Shown here piece after piece: positions 41,789 through 56,700 of a DNA stretch of 64,000 nucleotides. Within the stretch, counting starts at the first letter, position 1, and each line of letters starts with the position of its first letter. Made by a program: the position numbers and the translations under genes. Below the pieces are notes generated by a model that did no database searches, was not told where the DNA came from, and saw nothing but the letters and a program-made list of their open reading frames with translations. Source of the DNA: Rhodopirellula sp. P2 (GTDB taxonomy: Bacteria; Planctomycetota; Planctomycetia; Pirellulales; Pirellulaceae); assembly GCF_028768465.1 (NCBI RefSeq), contig NZ_CP118225.1, positions 4,941,001 to 5,005,000 on the forward strand, in the 5' to 3' direction.

Positions 41789-44700
41789 ATGACGATCGGT
41801 ACCCCGGGCAACTCTTCCAACATGCACAACGCCAACGAATCGGCCGCTAAGCGGCGTGATGATCGTCGCCGCCGCAGCGGATCCTCCTTGTTTGGAGGTC
41901 AAACGCGACGCGGAAAGACCCAACGAGCCAAATTGGAACGACGCCTGCAGTCGCAATCGCTCGAAGCCCGTCAATTGCTGGCTGGCCCTGAATTGGTCGC
42001 GATCCAGCCCAACGCTTCCGAGCTGATTGACAACAGCAGCACCATTCGCAACGTCAATGGTGTGGAGTTGCTCAACGTTTCGCCCAACGAGCTGACTTTC
42101 CGATTCGATGACGACTCATCGATCGATCCCTCCACACTCGGAACGGCTGACAATCCGCTGGCGATCAGCGTGACCCGCGCCGGTGAAGACGGCGGGTTCG
42201 AAGCGGCGACGGCCGTGACGGACTTCAGCACCAGCGGCAGTGTCCTGCTGGAATTCCGCTCCGCAGCGGCTGGCGTCAGCGGCAACGGCACCACTGTCAA
42301 TGTGACGGGTTCCGTCCGATCGTTGACCACCGCTCCCGTGATCATCACGCAAGATCCCGAGAACAAAACCCTCAACATCGACCTGAACGCGAACCCCAGC
42401 CGCCAAGCCACGGTTCGCGATCTGACGTTGGCACTTCAAAACTACAACGCCACCCAGCGCAACCTGAACCGTGACACGGTCGCCGATGCGTTCCAAGTCA
42501 GCGGACCGTCGTCGACTCCGATCGGACAGTCGGTTGCCAACAATCCGGTCTCGCTCACGCTGTCGGGCGCCAACGCCGCACAAACGGTCACCGACCTCGG
42601 GCTTGGAAATGCTTTCAGCACCAAGCTCGTCGCCAAGCAATCCGGCGTCGGTGGGCAAGGCATCACGGTCGTGATTCAGTCGCGTGACTTTGGTGGCCGC
42701 ACTGACCCGTTGGTTTCCGTCAGTGGCAAAACCATCACGGTTCAAATCAACCGCAATGCGAGCAGCCCCACGACCGTGGGTGAGTTCATCGAAGCGATCA
42801 ATGAGACTCCCACCGCTTCGGAATTGGTCACCGCGTCGCAAGAACGTGGCAGCACCACACAAACGATTGGCAACTTCGCAGCGACCTTGCCACTTGCTGG
42901 TGCCACCGACACTCCCGTCAACGCGGGCTACATCGGCATTGGCAGCAACCCCAACGAAGTCGTCTTCCGCTTCGCTGAACCGCTTCCTGATGATGCCTAC
43001 CAAATCGAAATCTTTGGTGCCGGCGATCGCGCCCTGCGAAACCTTGCCGGCGAAGCTTTCAATGACGGCGTCGACTTCGCCGTTCCATTCATCCTGAACA
43101 AACCACCGCAGGTTTTGGCTGTGGTTCCGGAGCCCATCGACATCGACAACCAAGGCCAACGCACGCCACGGTTGAACATGATCGATGTGTACTTCACCGA
43201 TGACGTCAGCGTTGCGAACTTGGCTGCCCAGCCAGAATTGTTCCAGCTGATCTTCACTCGTGACACGGTCTCGGGCAATGACGATGTGCTCTTCACACCC
43301 AACGCAATCTCCGCGATCGCTGGCAAACCCAACGCGGTTCGTTTGACGTTCGATGACTTTTTGAATGACGGCAACAGTAACTTCAGTTTCTCGGAAGTTC
43401 CTGACCTGACGCAGCAAACCAATCCACCGATGCCGGTCGATCAATTGCCCAAGATCACGGGTGCGATTCGATTGAAAGTCGGCAACGACAGTGCCTTGCC
43501 CATGACGCCCGGCAACGTCTCGGTTGCATCGGACGCCGGTGACAGCTTCGACACCGCAGCGGTCATCAACAGCTTGACCGGTATCGGCCAAGGTCAAACG
43601 GCAAGCGTTCGTCTGACAGGCGGCGAGATCGACAATCCCAATCCAAACGATCCGCTCTACACCCTCGATTTCCCCGGCGGAACCGACTACCAAGGCGTTC
43701 GCAACATTCGTGAGGACGACCCCAGTCGTCTGGAACGCACCGTTCCCTTGGATGTGTGGCGACGCGGTGCCGACACGTACGATGGTGTCACAACGGCCTA
43801 CTACAACTTCCCTTCCAGTTGGTTGGGTGACAATCCTAGCAGCAGCGGCTTGGATCTCGACAAAACCTACATCAACCAGATCACCGAAGAACAAAAGCAA
43901 CGTGTTCGCGAAGTCATGTCGCTGTTCAGCGAATACCTCGGCGTTCAGTTCGTTGAAATCGGTGACACGGCCTCCGGTGCGGTCACCAGCATTCCATCGG
44001 GCAGTCCCCTGTTGAGCATCACCCTGGGTGAACTCTACGGCAGCGTCGACGACAACCTGACCGTCAACAGCGCCGTCGGTGGTGTGACGCTGGACACGCG
44101 TCCGCTCGACATCAACGGTCAAACCTATCTGGGAATCGATCCCAATGCGGCATCCATCGGTGACCGCCAACTGTTGGTCATGGACTCGCAGGACTTTGAC
44201 GCCAGCGTCGACGATCAAACCGGCGGTGAGTTCTTCCGCGGTGCCTTCCTCGGTGTGGGCCAACTGCTGGGTTACGGGTACTCCGATCACCTGCCCCAAC
44301 CCGTCACCCAATCCACCGGATCCGTCCTGGAAGGATTGAACCCTGAGTCACCCGACGTGGTCGACACCTCGTCGCAACTGAGCGATGACAACGAAGCGTT
44401 GTTCCCCAGCCCCTCGGACATCGTCAACGGACAATACCTGTTCCGCCCCGAAGCCAACGACATCGACTTGTATCGATTTGAGTTGACCGAACCGGGCAAG
44501 TTGACCATTTCGACGGTTGCACAACGCTTGAGCCTTTCCAGCACGCTGGACACAGCCCTGCGGTTGTACAAACAAATCGGTCCAGATGAGTACATCGAAG
44601 TCGCTGCCAACGACGACTACTTCAGCGATGACTCTCTGATCGAAATCGACATCCTGGAAGCCGGCGACTATGTCGTTGGTGTCAGTGCGTCTGGCAACAC

Positions 44701-47700
44701 ATCGTACAACCCTGTCATCACCGGAACCGGCATCGGTGGCGTGAGTGAAGGAACGTACGAATTGGTGATGTCGTACGAAACGGGAGCGGCCAGCAATCTG
44801 CTCGACACCCCGGTCGGTGGGACCGCTGCGCAACCTCTCGACGGCGACGCTGATGGTCAACCCGGTGGCGAATTCAATTTCTGGTTCAACCCAACCAACC
44901 CGGATGCCGTCATCTACGTGGACAGCGTCACGGGCACCAACCTGCCCGACCGCAACTTCACAACCAACGATGTCAATCAGTTTGACTTGTTCGTCACGAT
45001 GGGCACCCCGACGAAACCGGTTGCCGAAATCGACGACGCGATTCGCTTGGCTGAGTTCCGCCTGAACAACGGTGGCACACCTGTCACTAAGATTCGTGTG
45101 ATCGGTGGCGGCAGCTACGAAATTGGTCGTTCGGCATTTGGAAACGCATTGAAGGACGGATCCAGCCTCGATGTTCCCCAAGACATTGCCTTGGTCATCG
45201 ATGGCGGTTCCGAATTCAAGATGTCCCGCAGTCGGATTGGCGTGGGCAGCACCACGGAATCCGTCGATCGCAGCAACTCTTCGATCCAGATCCTGGGCAC
45301 GCCCTATGCCATGGTTGAGTTTGTCGGCCTGAACGGACAAGTCGGTTCCTGGGGCGGCATCGATCTGCGTGGTGACATCGACTACGCCGACGACAGCAAA
45401 GTCAACATGGAAGACAACGCGGTCTTCCTGAACCACATCCAGTACGCCGACATCCAACACGGTGGCGGTTCCGTCTCGGTGGACGGCCAAACCCTGACGA
45501 TCTCGCCGATCGAATTGGCCGATGTTCGCGCCACGATCCTGAACAACCAAATCCGCAACTCGGCTCAAGCCGCGATCGCTGCGACGCCAAACACCTTCGC
45601 GGAAACTCGTTTCGACGAATCGCAGTACCAAAACCAAGTTGAGCCGGGCGCGACGAGTCCCTCGTACTTCACCAGCGATGTCACCCGCATCGGGCCCCAC
45701 ATCCGCGGCAACGTGCTGACGAACAATTCCATCAACGGCTTGCAAATTCGGTTGCTGACGCCAACCGGCGGCGACCTGCAGTCCCTCGATGTCAACGCAC
45801 GCTTTGACGACACGGACATCGTTCACGTCCTGACCGAAAACCTGCTGATTGAAGGCAACCCCGGTGGCGTGAACGCGGCCAACGAAGCCCCCAGCGTTCT
45901 GCTGGTCCGGACCGCCGCGGCCACAACGCCAGCGACTGCCGACGGTTTGGCCGCCGGAAACTACGTTTACCGCATGACCTTTGTGGACCAGAACGGTTTC
46001 GAATCCACCCCGAGTGACACGACTTCGCCGGTCACGGTTGGTGCAGCCGGTTCAGTCCAATTGTCTGGTCTGCCAACCGTCACCGCCGATAGCGAATTCG
46101 CAGGTCGTCGTCTGTACCGCGCGACCGTGGACGCCAACGGCAACCCAGGCGAATTCCGCTTGGTCGCTCGCCTGAACACAGATGACTCGTCTTACCGTGA
46201 CTCAACCGCGGAAGGCAGCAACATTCTCAACCCGAGCATCATCGCCGGGACCTTGCTAGCCGGAGCCAGCGGTTCCATCCAAACCAGTTCCGTCCCCAAT
46301 CCCATTGGCGGCGGAACGGGCATGGTCGAACCCGGCCAATACGTCTACCGATTCACATTCGCAACGGCTGACGGAACCGAAGTTGGACCGAGCAGCGAAT
46401 CGCAAATCATCGAAACCATCGACGAAGGCTCGATCACCGTGTCGGGCATTCCCGCCGCACCAGCGGGCAGCGGATTCGCGTCCCGGATCGTCTACCGAGC
46501 AACGGTTTCCAGCAACGGCACCGTGGGTGAATACCGCCAGGTCACCGTCCTGAATGCCACCCAAACCTCCTTCACGGATGCGGCCTCGATCGGCACCGAT
46601 CGTTTGGATCTGTTGACCGTCACGGCACCTTTGCAAGCCCGAGCCGGTCGCCTCGATCCAAGTTTGGTGATTGATCCAGGCATGATCGTCAAACTCGACG
46701 GATCGCGAATCGACGTGACTTTCGGAGCTCATCTGTACGCCGAAGGCACGGCCAAAGAACCGATCATCCTGACCAGCCTGAATGATGATCGCTATGGAAC
46801 CGGCGGCGCCTTCAACACGAACAACATCGCCCAAGGCACCAACGACGGCGAAGACAACTTGCAAGCCGGCGATTGGTCGGGCATTTACTTGGCATTCGGT
46901 GCCGACGCCTCGTTTGACCACGCTGTTTTGGCCGGTGGCGGTGGAACCTCACGCATTGAAGGTGGGTTCGCCAGCTTCAACGTGCTGGAAGTTCACCAAA
47001 GCGGTCTGCGCGTCGCCAATTCGCGATTCGAAAGCAATGCGGATGGCCGCGGATTCCTGAACGACAGCGGCAACAACACCAACAACCCGAACGACCCACG
47101 GGAAGAACGTGTGGGACGCGTCAACAATGCCAGCGGCACGGTGTTCGTCCGCGGTGCACAACCGATTCTGGTCGACAACGAATTTGTCGACGGCAGCGGC
47201 CCAGCGATGAGCTTCGATGTCAACAGTTTCTCGTGGCAAGAAGTCAGCGACCCAGGTCGTTCGACCGCGAGTCGTGACTTTGGCAATGGAACCGTCATTG
47301 AAGACAGCCTCAATCGCTACGAGATTTCTGGCAACAGCGGTCCGTTGATCGTTGGCAATGCAATCGACTCCGCCACTGTTTCCGACGAAGACGTTGCCGC
47401 CGGCACCGTCACCGCTGGACTGAATGGCTTGGAAGTCCGTGGCGGGACCGTCGCCACCGAAGTGGTCTGGGACGACACCGACATCGTTCACATCGTTCGT
47501 GACATGATCGAGATCCCCAACCAACACATCTACGGTGGGTTGCGTTTGGAAAGTGACGCTCGTGGTTCGTTGGTGGTCAAGTTCCAGAACCAAGATCTCG
47601 ACGTCGAAGATGTCTTGCTGCGTCGCCAAGCTGGCATTGTTGCCGGTGGCACACTGCTGACCGCTGAGAACGAAATGCTGGACATTGCCAGTCGCATCGG

Positions 47701-50700
47701 CGGCAGCCTGCAGATCGTCGGCCAGCCTGACTTCCCCGTGGTCCTGACCAGCCTGCTTGACGACACCGTCGGTGCCGGATTCACCCCTGACGGAATGGCC
47801 AACATCGACACCGATAACAACGGTGTTCGTGTTGACGCGGATGGCAACCCGATCTCGATCCTGACCAGCGACTCAGGAAGTGGTCAATCCACGCCTGCGT
47901 TGTTGCCACTGGGCCAAGAATACGATCGCACGGATCGAACGGAAGTCGACAATGGCACCACCATCGACAACGACATCGACCCTAACTCACCCGGCTATTT
48001 GAGCACAACGGTGCTCGGTGGCGGTGAACTGCAAAACGTCGTCGTGACAGGCATCGACCAGAACAACGGCGGGGCCCTCCTGGCTCAGCAAAACTACGCG
48101 TTCCTGTACACCACGTACATCGAAGTCACCAACGACTTTGGGACACGCACACGGATTCCGTTGATCAACGCATTTGGCCCCACCGACAATCCAAACCCGA
48201 TTTTGGTCGGTCCGGACCGAGTCCGCAGCAGCGGCGTGTTCACCGCATTCGGCCGTGACATTCGCTTCACTGCTGAAACCTTCATTGTCAACAACCGCGC
48301 GGTTGCCTACACCACGCTTGATTTTGAAACCGTCGACGGTGCCGACTTCTCCGCCGGCAACATTGGCAACATCCGTGTCATCAGTTACTTGGACCAAGGT
48401 GTCACCGCCGATGACGCCGATGTGCTGTACCAAATCGGAACGCCAGGCCAAGCCGACTTCCGCTTGATGACCTTGAACGAAACCGCTCGTGTTGGTTTCA
48501 CCCACGGTGGTGTTTACGAAAACGATTCCATCAACCAGTTCAATGCGTCGTACACCGGTTGGGTCACCGATGACGCGGGCGATTTGCTCAACCGCCTGAA
48601 CACCGTTCAGAACGGACTGAACTTTGACATCGCGGTCAACCTCAATGGCGACATCCCCGGTGCCTTTGGTCCGGTCGCCGGCTCGGCAACGTTTGACGGA
48701 GTCACCAACGGCACCACCGCGATCAGCCAAAACGGGCAACCCGCCGACATCGAAACCGCTCACGTGTGGCAACTCACCGGCGGCACCGACGCAGCCCGTG
48801 TCACCACCTTCGTCGAGTGGATTCCATTCGATCCTGCCAACCCTGCCAGCATCACGTTGCCGCAAAGCATCGACGGTGCCGGGTCGTGGGACGGGATCAC
48901 CATTCGCGAAGCCGCTTCGGACTCGAACGTTTCCATCACCGGCGAAAACGAACCGGGCAATGTTGGCAACAGCGACACCAACGCCACCCCAGCCACATCG
49001 CAGTACCTGGGTGAATTGGCACCGTCGATCGAAGCCGGGGACGAATCACGCCGCGTGGGTCTGATCGTTGAAGGCGAGATCAGCAGTCGCGGCGATGAAG
49101 ACGTTTACGCGTTTGTTGCCGAAGCCGGCACACAGGTTTGGTTGGACATCGACCGTACCAATTCCAACCTGGACACGGTCATTGAATTGATCGACGCCAA
49201 CGGCAACACCTTGATTCTTTCGGACGATTCCTTGGAAGAAGCCCGTCAGATCGAGGAATTGCTTTCCGTTGACCCGACCGACCCCAACGCTGCCGCACGT
49301 CGTGCCGCTCTGCGTGAGGAAGTGGCACGTCGAAGTGGTGGCGGTCTGAATGGCTACGACATCGATCAAGTGCTCGGCTTGGGAACCACGTTGGTGGATG
49401 CCACCGCCGACGACTCCATGTTCCAAGACAACTATTCGACCAACCCACGCGATGCCGGCATGCGGATCATCCTGCCGGGCACCGTGGGACAGCGTTTGCT
49501 GTATCACATCCGTGTTCGCAGTGGCCTGACCGACGCCGCAGAATCGGTGACGCTGGCCAACGGTGGCGGATTCTTGACCAGCGGCGATTCGCTGGGCAAA
49601 GGCCGCACGACCGGCAGCTACCAATTGCAAATCCGATTGGGCGAAGACGATGTGTTCGCAGGAACTCAGGTACGCTACAGCGACGTGCGTTTCGCCACCA
49701 ACGGGATTCAAGTCATCGGCGGCCCGATGCACAGCCCCTTGTCAGGCACCGATTTCGAAACCGAATCCAACAACAACACGCTCGCTGACGCTCAACGTTT
49801 GGGACTGTACGACAACCAGTACACCTCCGACGGAACGATCACGACCTTGGCCGATGGAAGCATCGTCATCAACCGTGATTCCGGTGGGATCGACCGTGTC
49901 GACATCGACCTGGACAACCCCGCTGGCCCCTTGTCCAGCGATCGATTGGCCACCAACATCTCGGGAACGTTGACCGACGGCGGCGACGTCGATTGGTTCG
50001 AATTCGACATTGATTACCAACAACTCACGCGAGATGACGCGGCGTTGTATCTGGCAACCATTTTCGACCTCGACTACTCCGACGGGTTGGCTCGCGCCGA
50101 CACCGCCCTGTACGTCTTCAACTCACTCGGTGAGCTGGTTCTCATCGGCGGTGACAGCAACGTTGCCGACGATCAAACTTCGCCTGGCACCGGTTACGAC
50201 CCATCCGATCTTTCGCGTGGTTCATTCGGCACCGCTGACCCCTACATCGGCTCAGCTGAACTTCCCGAAGGCACCTACTACGTCGCGATCTCCAACCAAT
50301 CGCGTCAACCAGCCGTGCTGGACCAATTCACCAACCGCAACACCGCCAACCCGTTGCTGCGTTTGGAACCCGTCGACTCGATCCAACGCATTGCGGAAGA
50401 GAACTTCGAAGGCTCGAGCTTCTTCTATCCCGGCACCGCGTCCGCACCCGTTCAACCGGTCCTGTTCGACGACAACTCGATCCTCGACTACTCGCTCGAC
50501 GACGTCGTGTTGTATGTCAACACCGGGTCGACGCTGTTTGTCGTCAACCCCTTCACGGGCGAAACGTACGGCACCATCGGAAACTTCGGCGACGAAGTTC
50601 GCGACATCGCATTCACGGCGAATGGTGAACTGTACGCCTACACCGGCTACGACGACCGTCCTGCCGGCGACACGACTTGGACCTACAACCGAATCGACAC

Positions 50701-53700
50701 TGCAACGGGTCAGCTGAGTGCTCCCCTCAGCGTTGGTGCCGGAATCGAAACGTTCCACAACTTGGATGCGGAAACACCGCCCGCCCGGCAGATTCTCGAC
50801 GAAGCCAGCGATGATGGCCTCGAAGTCGAAGCCATCACGATTCGCGCCCGATTTGGCACGGAAACCGGATTCTTCATCGGCAACCGTCCAACCTTCCAGG
50901 ACGGCTTGGATTACATCGACAACATCCTCTACGCCTTCAACGAAGAAACCGGGGAAGCGACTGGCCCGGCCTTCGACCTCGCACTCTTCAATGCTGGTGC
51001 CGGTACCGACCGTCGCGAAGTGGGAGCGATCGACACATCGATTCCAGTTGGCAACCAAGACACTCAGTTGGGCATCGCCGATGCAACCGCCAACAACGCC
51101 AATGGCTTGCCCGTTGCTCGGTTGTTCGACGGTGACACATTCAGTTTGACCAACGGAACCGAAACCGAGACGTTTGAACTGAACCAAGGCTTCACGATCC
51201 TGGCCGCTTCACCGGCCAACGCTTTGACCGGAGCAACACTCGCCAACGCTGCGATCCCGATCGCAACGGACACGACGTTGGATCCTGCCAGCATCCTCAA
51301 CAACACGTTGCTGACCGTCGAAACGCCTGGCAATGCTCCCGTGACCTTCCAAATCACGGATTCCACTGCCGCGATCCCACCCGGCAACATCCGTGTGCCC
51401 CTGGATCGCAGTTCCGACGCCGTCATCTTCATTGACACCCTGGCATCGGTCATCCGTCAGCAAGGCATTCCAGTTTCCGCCAAGGGAACTCAGCTGGCCT
51501 TGCCAACCGCGACCAACGTTCAGTTGCTCGGCCCCGGTGCTGTGCCAGCCGACGGGATCGCACTGATCGGTAACAACAACATCACGGCCGGCAACATCGC
51601 CGTCACCTTGTTGCCCACCGACACCGCAGAAACGGTTGCCTTCCGCATTTCGCAAGCCGTGCAAGCAGCAAACTCGGGCGGTGCCCTGCCAACGGTCACG
51701 GCCACGCCTCAAGGCAACTCACTGGCCATCACCGGTGCCATTGCCAATGTCAGCAGCGTGACCGGAGCTCTTCGTGCGGGTGGTTCGCCCAACGGCGGAA
51801 CGATCACGGGGATCGAAATGGTCGACAACGGTCTGTACGCCGTCAGCGAAAACGGTGGCCTGTACTTCGTCCCGAGCGGTCAGCTCGGCGGATCGGGCGC
51901 CCGGTTCGTTGGCAACTATGTTTCCACCGCCACGGACTTGATCGGGTTGAACTTCACCGGCCTGCGAGCCGGACCGAACAGTGTCGAAGACGGTGCCTAC
52001 AGCGACATTCTGTTTGGAACAACCAGCAACGGCCGCATCTACGCCTTCAACACGCTGGGCGAATTGCAGCCCATCTTCGCCGGTGGTCGCAACTTCATCG
52101 AGACAGGCATCTTCGGTGCGTTGGGCCTGGACTTCAGCACGTTGGACTACAACCTTTGGCACGTCGCCGGGGCACGTGCTGACGATGACGGCCACGGTTA
52201 CAACCAAACCTTCAGCGACACACGTCCGGGATACACCGGCGGCAATTCGCTGCAGTTCAACTACACCGCGGGTGCGTTCAACAACAATTACAACTTCGGC
52301 GAAGCTCCCGTCCAGAACTTTGGCACGGTCAACGAAAACGTTCGCCAAGATGGACAAGATGTCCAAAGCACTTACAACCTCCCTGGTGGTGCCAAGGGGA
52401 TCGTGCAGTCCAACTCGTTCAGCCTGGAAGGTTACGCATCGGCCGACCTGCCGACGATGTACTTCAACTACTTCTTGGAAACAGACGGCGTTGACGACGA
52501 CTCCGCCACCGACAACGACGATGACTTGTTCGCCGAAGATCGCGACACCCTGCGTGTCTACGTCATCGACGAAAGCGGCGTTGAGCACTTGGTCGCAACC
52601 AACAACGAAACTCGGGGCACCGGCAGCTTCGATGACGAGTTCGATGACCCAGCCGAATTTGGCATCTACGACGATGACATCGACGTGGACGTCCAACAAC
52701 TGTTCGACAACACCGGATCATGGCGTCAAGCTCGCGTGCCTCTCAACGAGTTCGCCGGGCAAAGCAACCTGGCGTTGCGAATTGAGTTTGCAACGGCTGG
52801 CACAACCGCCACGAACACCGCTGAGATTCGCACCGTCGCCGCCAGTGGTTTGACCGACGGTGAAACCTTCACCATCGGCGGACAACTGTTCTCGGTCGAT
52901 CTCTCGCCAACCATCGCGTTCCCATCCGGAGCTCAACTGGCACAGCTCTTCAGCAGCGGAGCGACCGCGGAAGCGACCTTCACCGTCGACGGGCAAGAAT
53001 ACATCTTGACCGACGGAACTCGCGCCGTTGCCGCCGGACAAATCGAAATCGACGTGACCAGCGGTCAACCAACTGCCCTGGCCACATTGACCGCCGCCGA
53101 TGTCGCCGCGGCTGTCACCAGCACGTTTGACACCAGCGTCAACGTTCAACGTTTGGTTCCATCGGGTGCTGAACTTGCGGTCTTCTATCAAAACAACCCC
53201 GATGAATTCCGCACCGTGTTCCTTAACGGCAGGGAATACTTGCTCGACGATGGTTTCCGTGACACCGCCGATGCCACGCCTCAAATCACGGGCACAATCC
53301 TGATTCCAATCGATGTTCTCGCGGTCTACCAAAGCCTCGAAGATGCCGATCCAAACGTCGAACAAGTCGTCGACCTGTCGCAAGCCGACATGGCACTCGT
53401 CCTGTCCACCGTGATTGGCGAGACCGACGGAACAGTCGATTACGACCAACTGGTGCCGACTGGCAACCAACTGTCCACCTTGTACTCGGACGTCTCGGAA
53501 TCGTTCGTCATCGAGATCGATGGCGTCGAATATGTTCTCAACGACGGAACCCGTTCGATCCAAACCGGCCAAGTCACGGTGGCGATCGCGGACTTCGCAC
53601 GATCGGATATCGGCGCGGAACTGCAAGCCGTTGTGGAACAGAACACCGGCGTTCAATCGGCCCAGTTCACCACCGTTGACAACTTCGACTTCAGTGACCC

Positions 53701-56700
53701 ATCTGACCCCGTCGATCCATTCGGCAACCCCAATCCAGTGGGTGCCGTTGGACGCAACGACCTGTTGTTCCAAGCAACCCCGCTTCCTTACACCGATGGC
53801 AACGCCCAAGTCTCCGGACGCGGTACGCTCGGCACGGTCTCCGTCGCTGGCGTCACAAACCTCGGCGACGTGGACCTGTCCAGCGTCGAAGTGGCCGCTG
53901 GCACAACGATCACCGTCAGCACCCTTGCCGACAACCCTGGCATTGAACTGAACGTTCGCTTCTTTGATGCCACCGGAGTCGAACTACGCAGCCCAACCGG
54001 TGGACTGCTGGCGATTGAAAACACCGCCAACGGAACCATCTCGGTCACCGCGCCCTCCAACGGTGTGATCTACATCGGAATCAGCGGTCCTGAGAATGGC
54101 GATTACGACCCACGTGTCTCGGGAACCACCAACGCCGCTCAAGTCGGCGGGTACGCAGCGACCATTTTGCTCAATCCCGAACTGGATGTTCGAGCGAACT
54201 CCTCCGTGGTTGAATTCAACGGCGTCGGCTCGGTGTCGGTCTCCACCGGCAGCGGATTGCGAGTCGGCTCGCAAAATGCCCTGCCAGGCATTCCAGTTCA
54301 AATCAGCCAATCGGACACGGCGACAGAGGTCGCGGCAGCTCTTCGCCAAGCCCTGGCCAACCGTTTCACGGGCGGCAACGAGACCTTGATTCCTCAAGTT
54401 GGATCCGCGGTTCGTCTGCCCAACTTGACGATCAACGACTCGGGGCCATTCGCCTCAACGGCTCAACGTTACGGCGATCGTTTTGGTGCCAATGGCCAAG
54501 CCGCGGCTGCCGACAACGAATCCAACGGTGCGTTCATCGACGACATCATCATCGGATTTGCCGAACGCGGTGAAATCGTCACCGCCGCCTCACCCATCGG
54601 TCTCGACGAAGACTTCGTCTTGGATCAATCGGTCAACTTGACCACCCCAGCCCAACCGACTCAACCGACCGTCTCAGGTTCCTATCAATTGGAAATCCGC
54701 GACGCATCGGAATACGTCAGCAGCGGCGAAGTTCCGGTCTTCACACCGCAAGTCCAACGCAACGCCAACGGCACCAATGTGCTGGTCGTCGTCGCAGCCG
54801 ATGGGACTCAGGTTCAAGCCAACGCCAATGGCCAATTCCTGGACGGCAACGGAGCCGACCTGGACCTCACCGGATTCACCGGACCGTTCGGGCTCAGCAT
54901 CGATGACGGCTCGCTCGTCCTCCTGGACGTCTCGCTCGAACCGATCCCTGTTCGCGGTGTTGCCCTCGAAGCTCGCTTCCGCACCTTCGATACCAACGAA
55001 CGACTCAGCAACGGAATCACGTTGACCGCCCTGCCCGCTTCGGAAATCGAAGACGGGGCGACGTTCACCCTGGCCGATGCCAACACGCGTTTGACATTCG
55101 AATTCGACATTTTGAACGACTTCGGTGCCAGCGACGGATTCGTCAGCGATGACAACCGAGTGGTGGTTCGTCTGCCACGAACGGCCACCGCCGAGGAAGT
55201 CGCCAATGAAATCATCCGCTTGATCAACTCCAATCAAGTCCAAGCGGTGATCGATGGCAGTGCAGCTCGTTCCAACGGAACCGTGCCACCAGCCAGTGCC
55301 AGTTCGCCAAACGCCTTGGTCAACGCGGACAGTCGAATCAACCTGTACGGGGACATCAGCCTTCGCCCTGACACAGCCGGACGTCCCGCGTTCGCGAACA
55401 TTGAAATCGCTGACCTGCGTGGTGATTCCAACCGCGACAGCAGCGAACAAGGCGTGATCATGATCGAGAACAACCGGTTCTTGTTCAGTTCCAACGCCGG
55501 GGTCGACATCAACCGGGACGCCTCCGCTCGCGTTGCTTCCGGCGACTTGCGGGACGCCACCCCATCGATCCTCACCTACGCTCGCAACTTGATCGAACTC
55601 AACACCGAGAACTTGATTCCCGGTGTGGTGGTTCAGAACAACCTCATCGCGTTCAACTCCGATGCTGGGATTCGCATCACCGGTTTGGATGGCAACGGCG
55701 GTTCCGCTCAGGATCCAGTCGGATTCGATCGAATCATCAACAACACTTTGGTCGGTGGCCCGATCGCCAGCGGTGCGGAACTCGGACCGCAAGTGTTCGA
55801 GTCCATCCTGTTTGACCAAGGTGGCATTTCGTTCGCCGACGCGGTTGTGCAAGACACTTTGTCGCTCGGCCCCGATGTCAGCTCCGAATTCACCGATTCC
55901 GAAGCGGCTCTGGGATCCCCTGACTGTCACGGCATCGGCCCAGAACCAACCACCGGTCAATTCACCTTCTCGCTGGGATCCGGCGGACAAGCCACGTTCC
56001 TGTTCCAAGACAACCTGTTGGTCGGCGACGGAACCTCCGCCGCGGACTTGGTGATCTTCGAATCGGGAACTCCAGAACGCGTTGCCGTTGAGATCAGTCG
56101 CGATGGCGTGACGTTCTTCTCCGTCGGCCAAATCTTTGGTTCGGACAACACGATCGACTTGGACTCCTTCGGCTTCGGCCCGAACGATCAATTCGGTTTC
56201 GTTCGGCTGACCGATTTGTCCAGCCCAGGCACGTTCGACTTCGGTGCCGCCGGTGCCGACATCGACGGCATCGGTGCGATCTCGACGATCGCTCGCGAGA
56301 TCTACACACCGGGCAGCCAAGGCATCGTGGTTCAGCAGAACTCGGCCCCGACAATTTTGAACAACATCGTCGCGAACTTCCAAACCGGAATCGCGGTTGC
56401 TTCGCCACAAAACAACGTCGCTGGCGACGTGGATGTCTCCGGCGATTTGACCGTCATCGGCGGCAACACGTTCTTCCGCAACGCCAACAACGCGACTGCG
56501 GGCAGCACAGGGTTGTTCGCTCAGTTCATCAGCCCGTTCCAACAGATCTTCGTCAACCCGGTCAACCTGGTCTTCACGCCCCAAGCCGGCACGGCCACGA
56601 TCGACAGCGGCATCAGCTCGTTGGAAGATCGCTCGTCCCTCGAAACGGTTCGCGGTGCGATTGGATTGCCACCAAGCCCGATCATTGCACCGGTTTATGA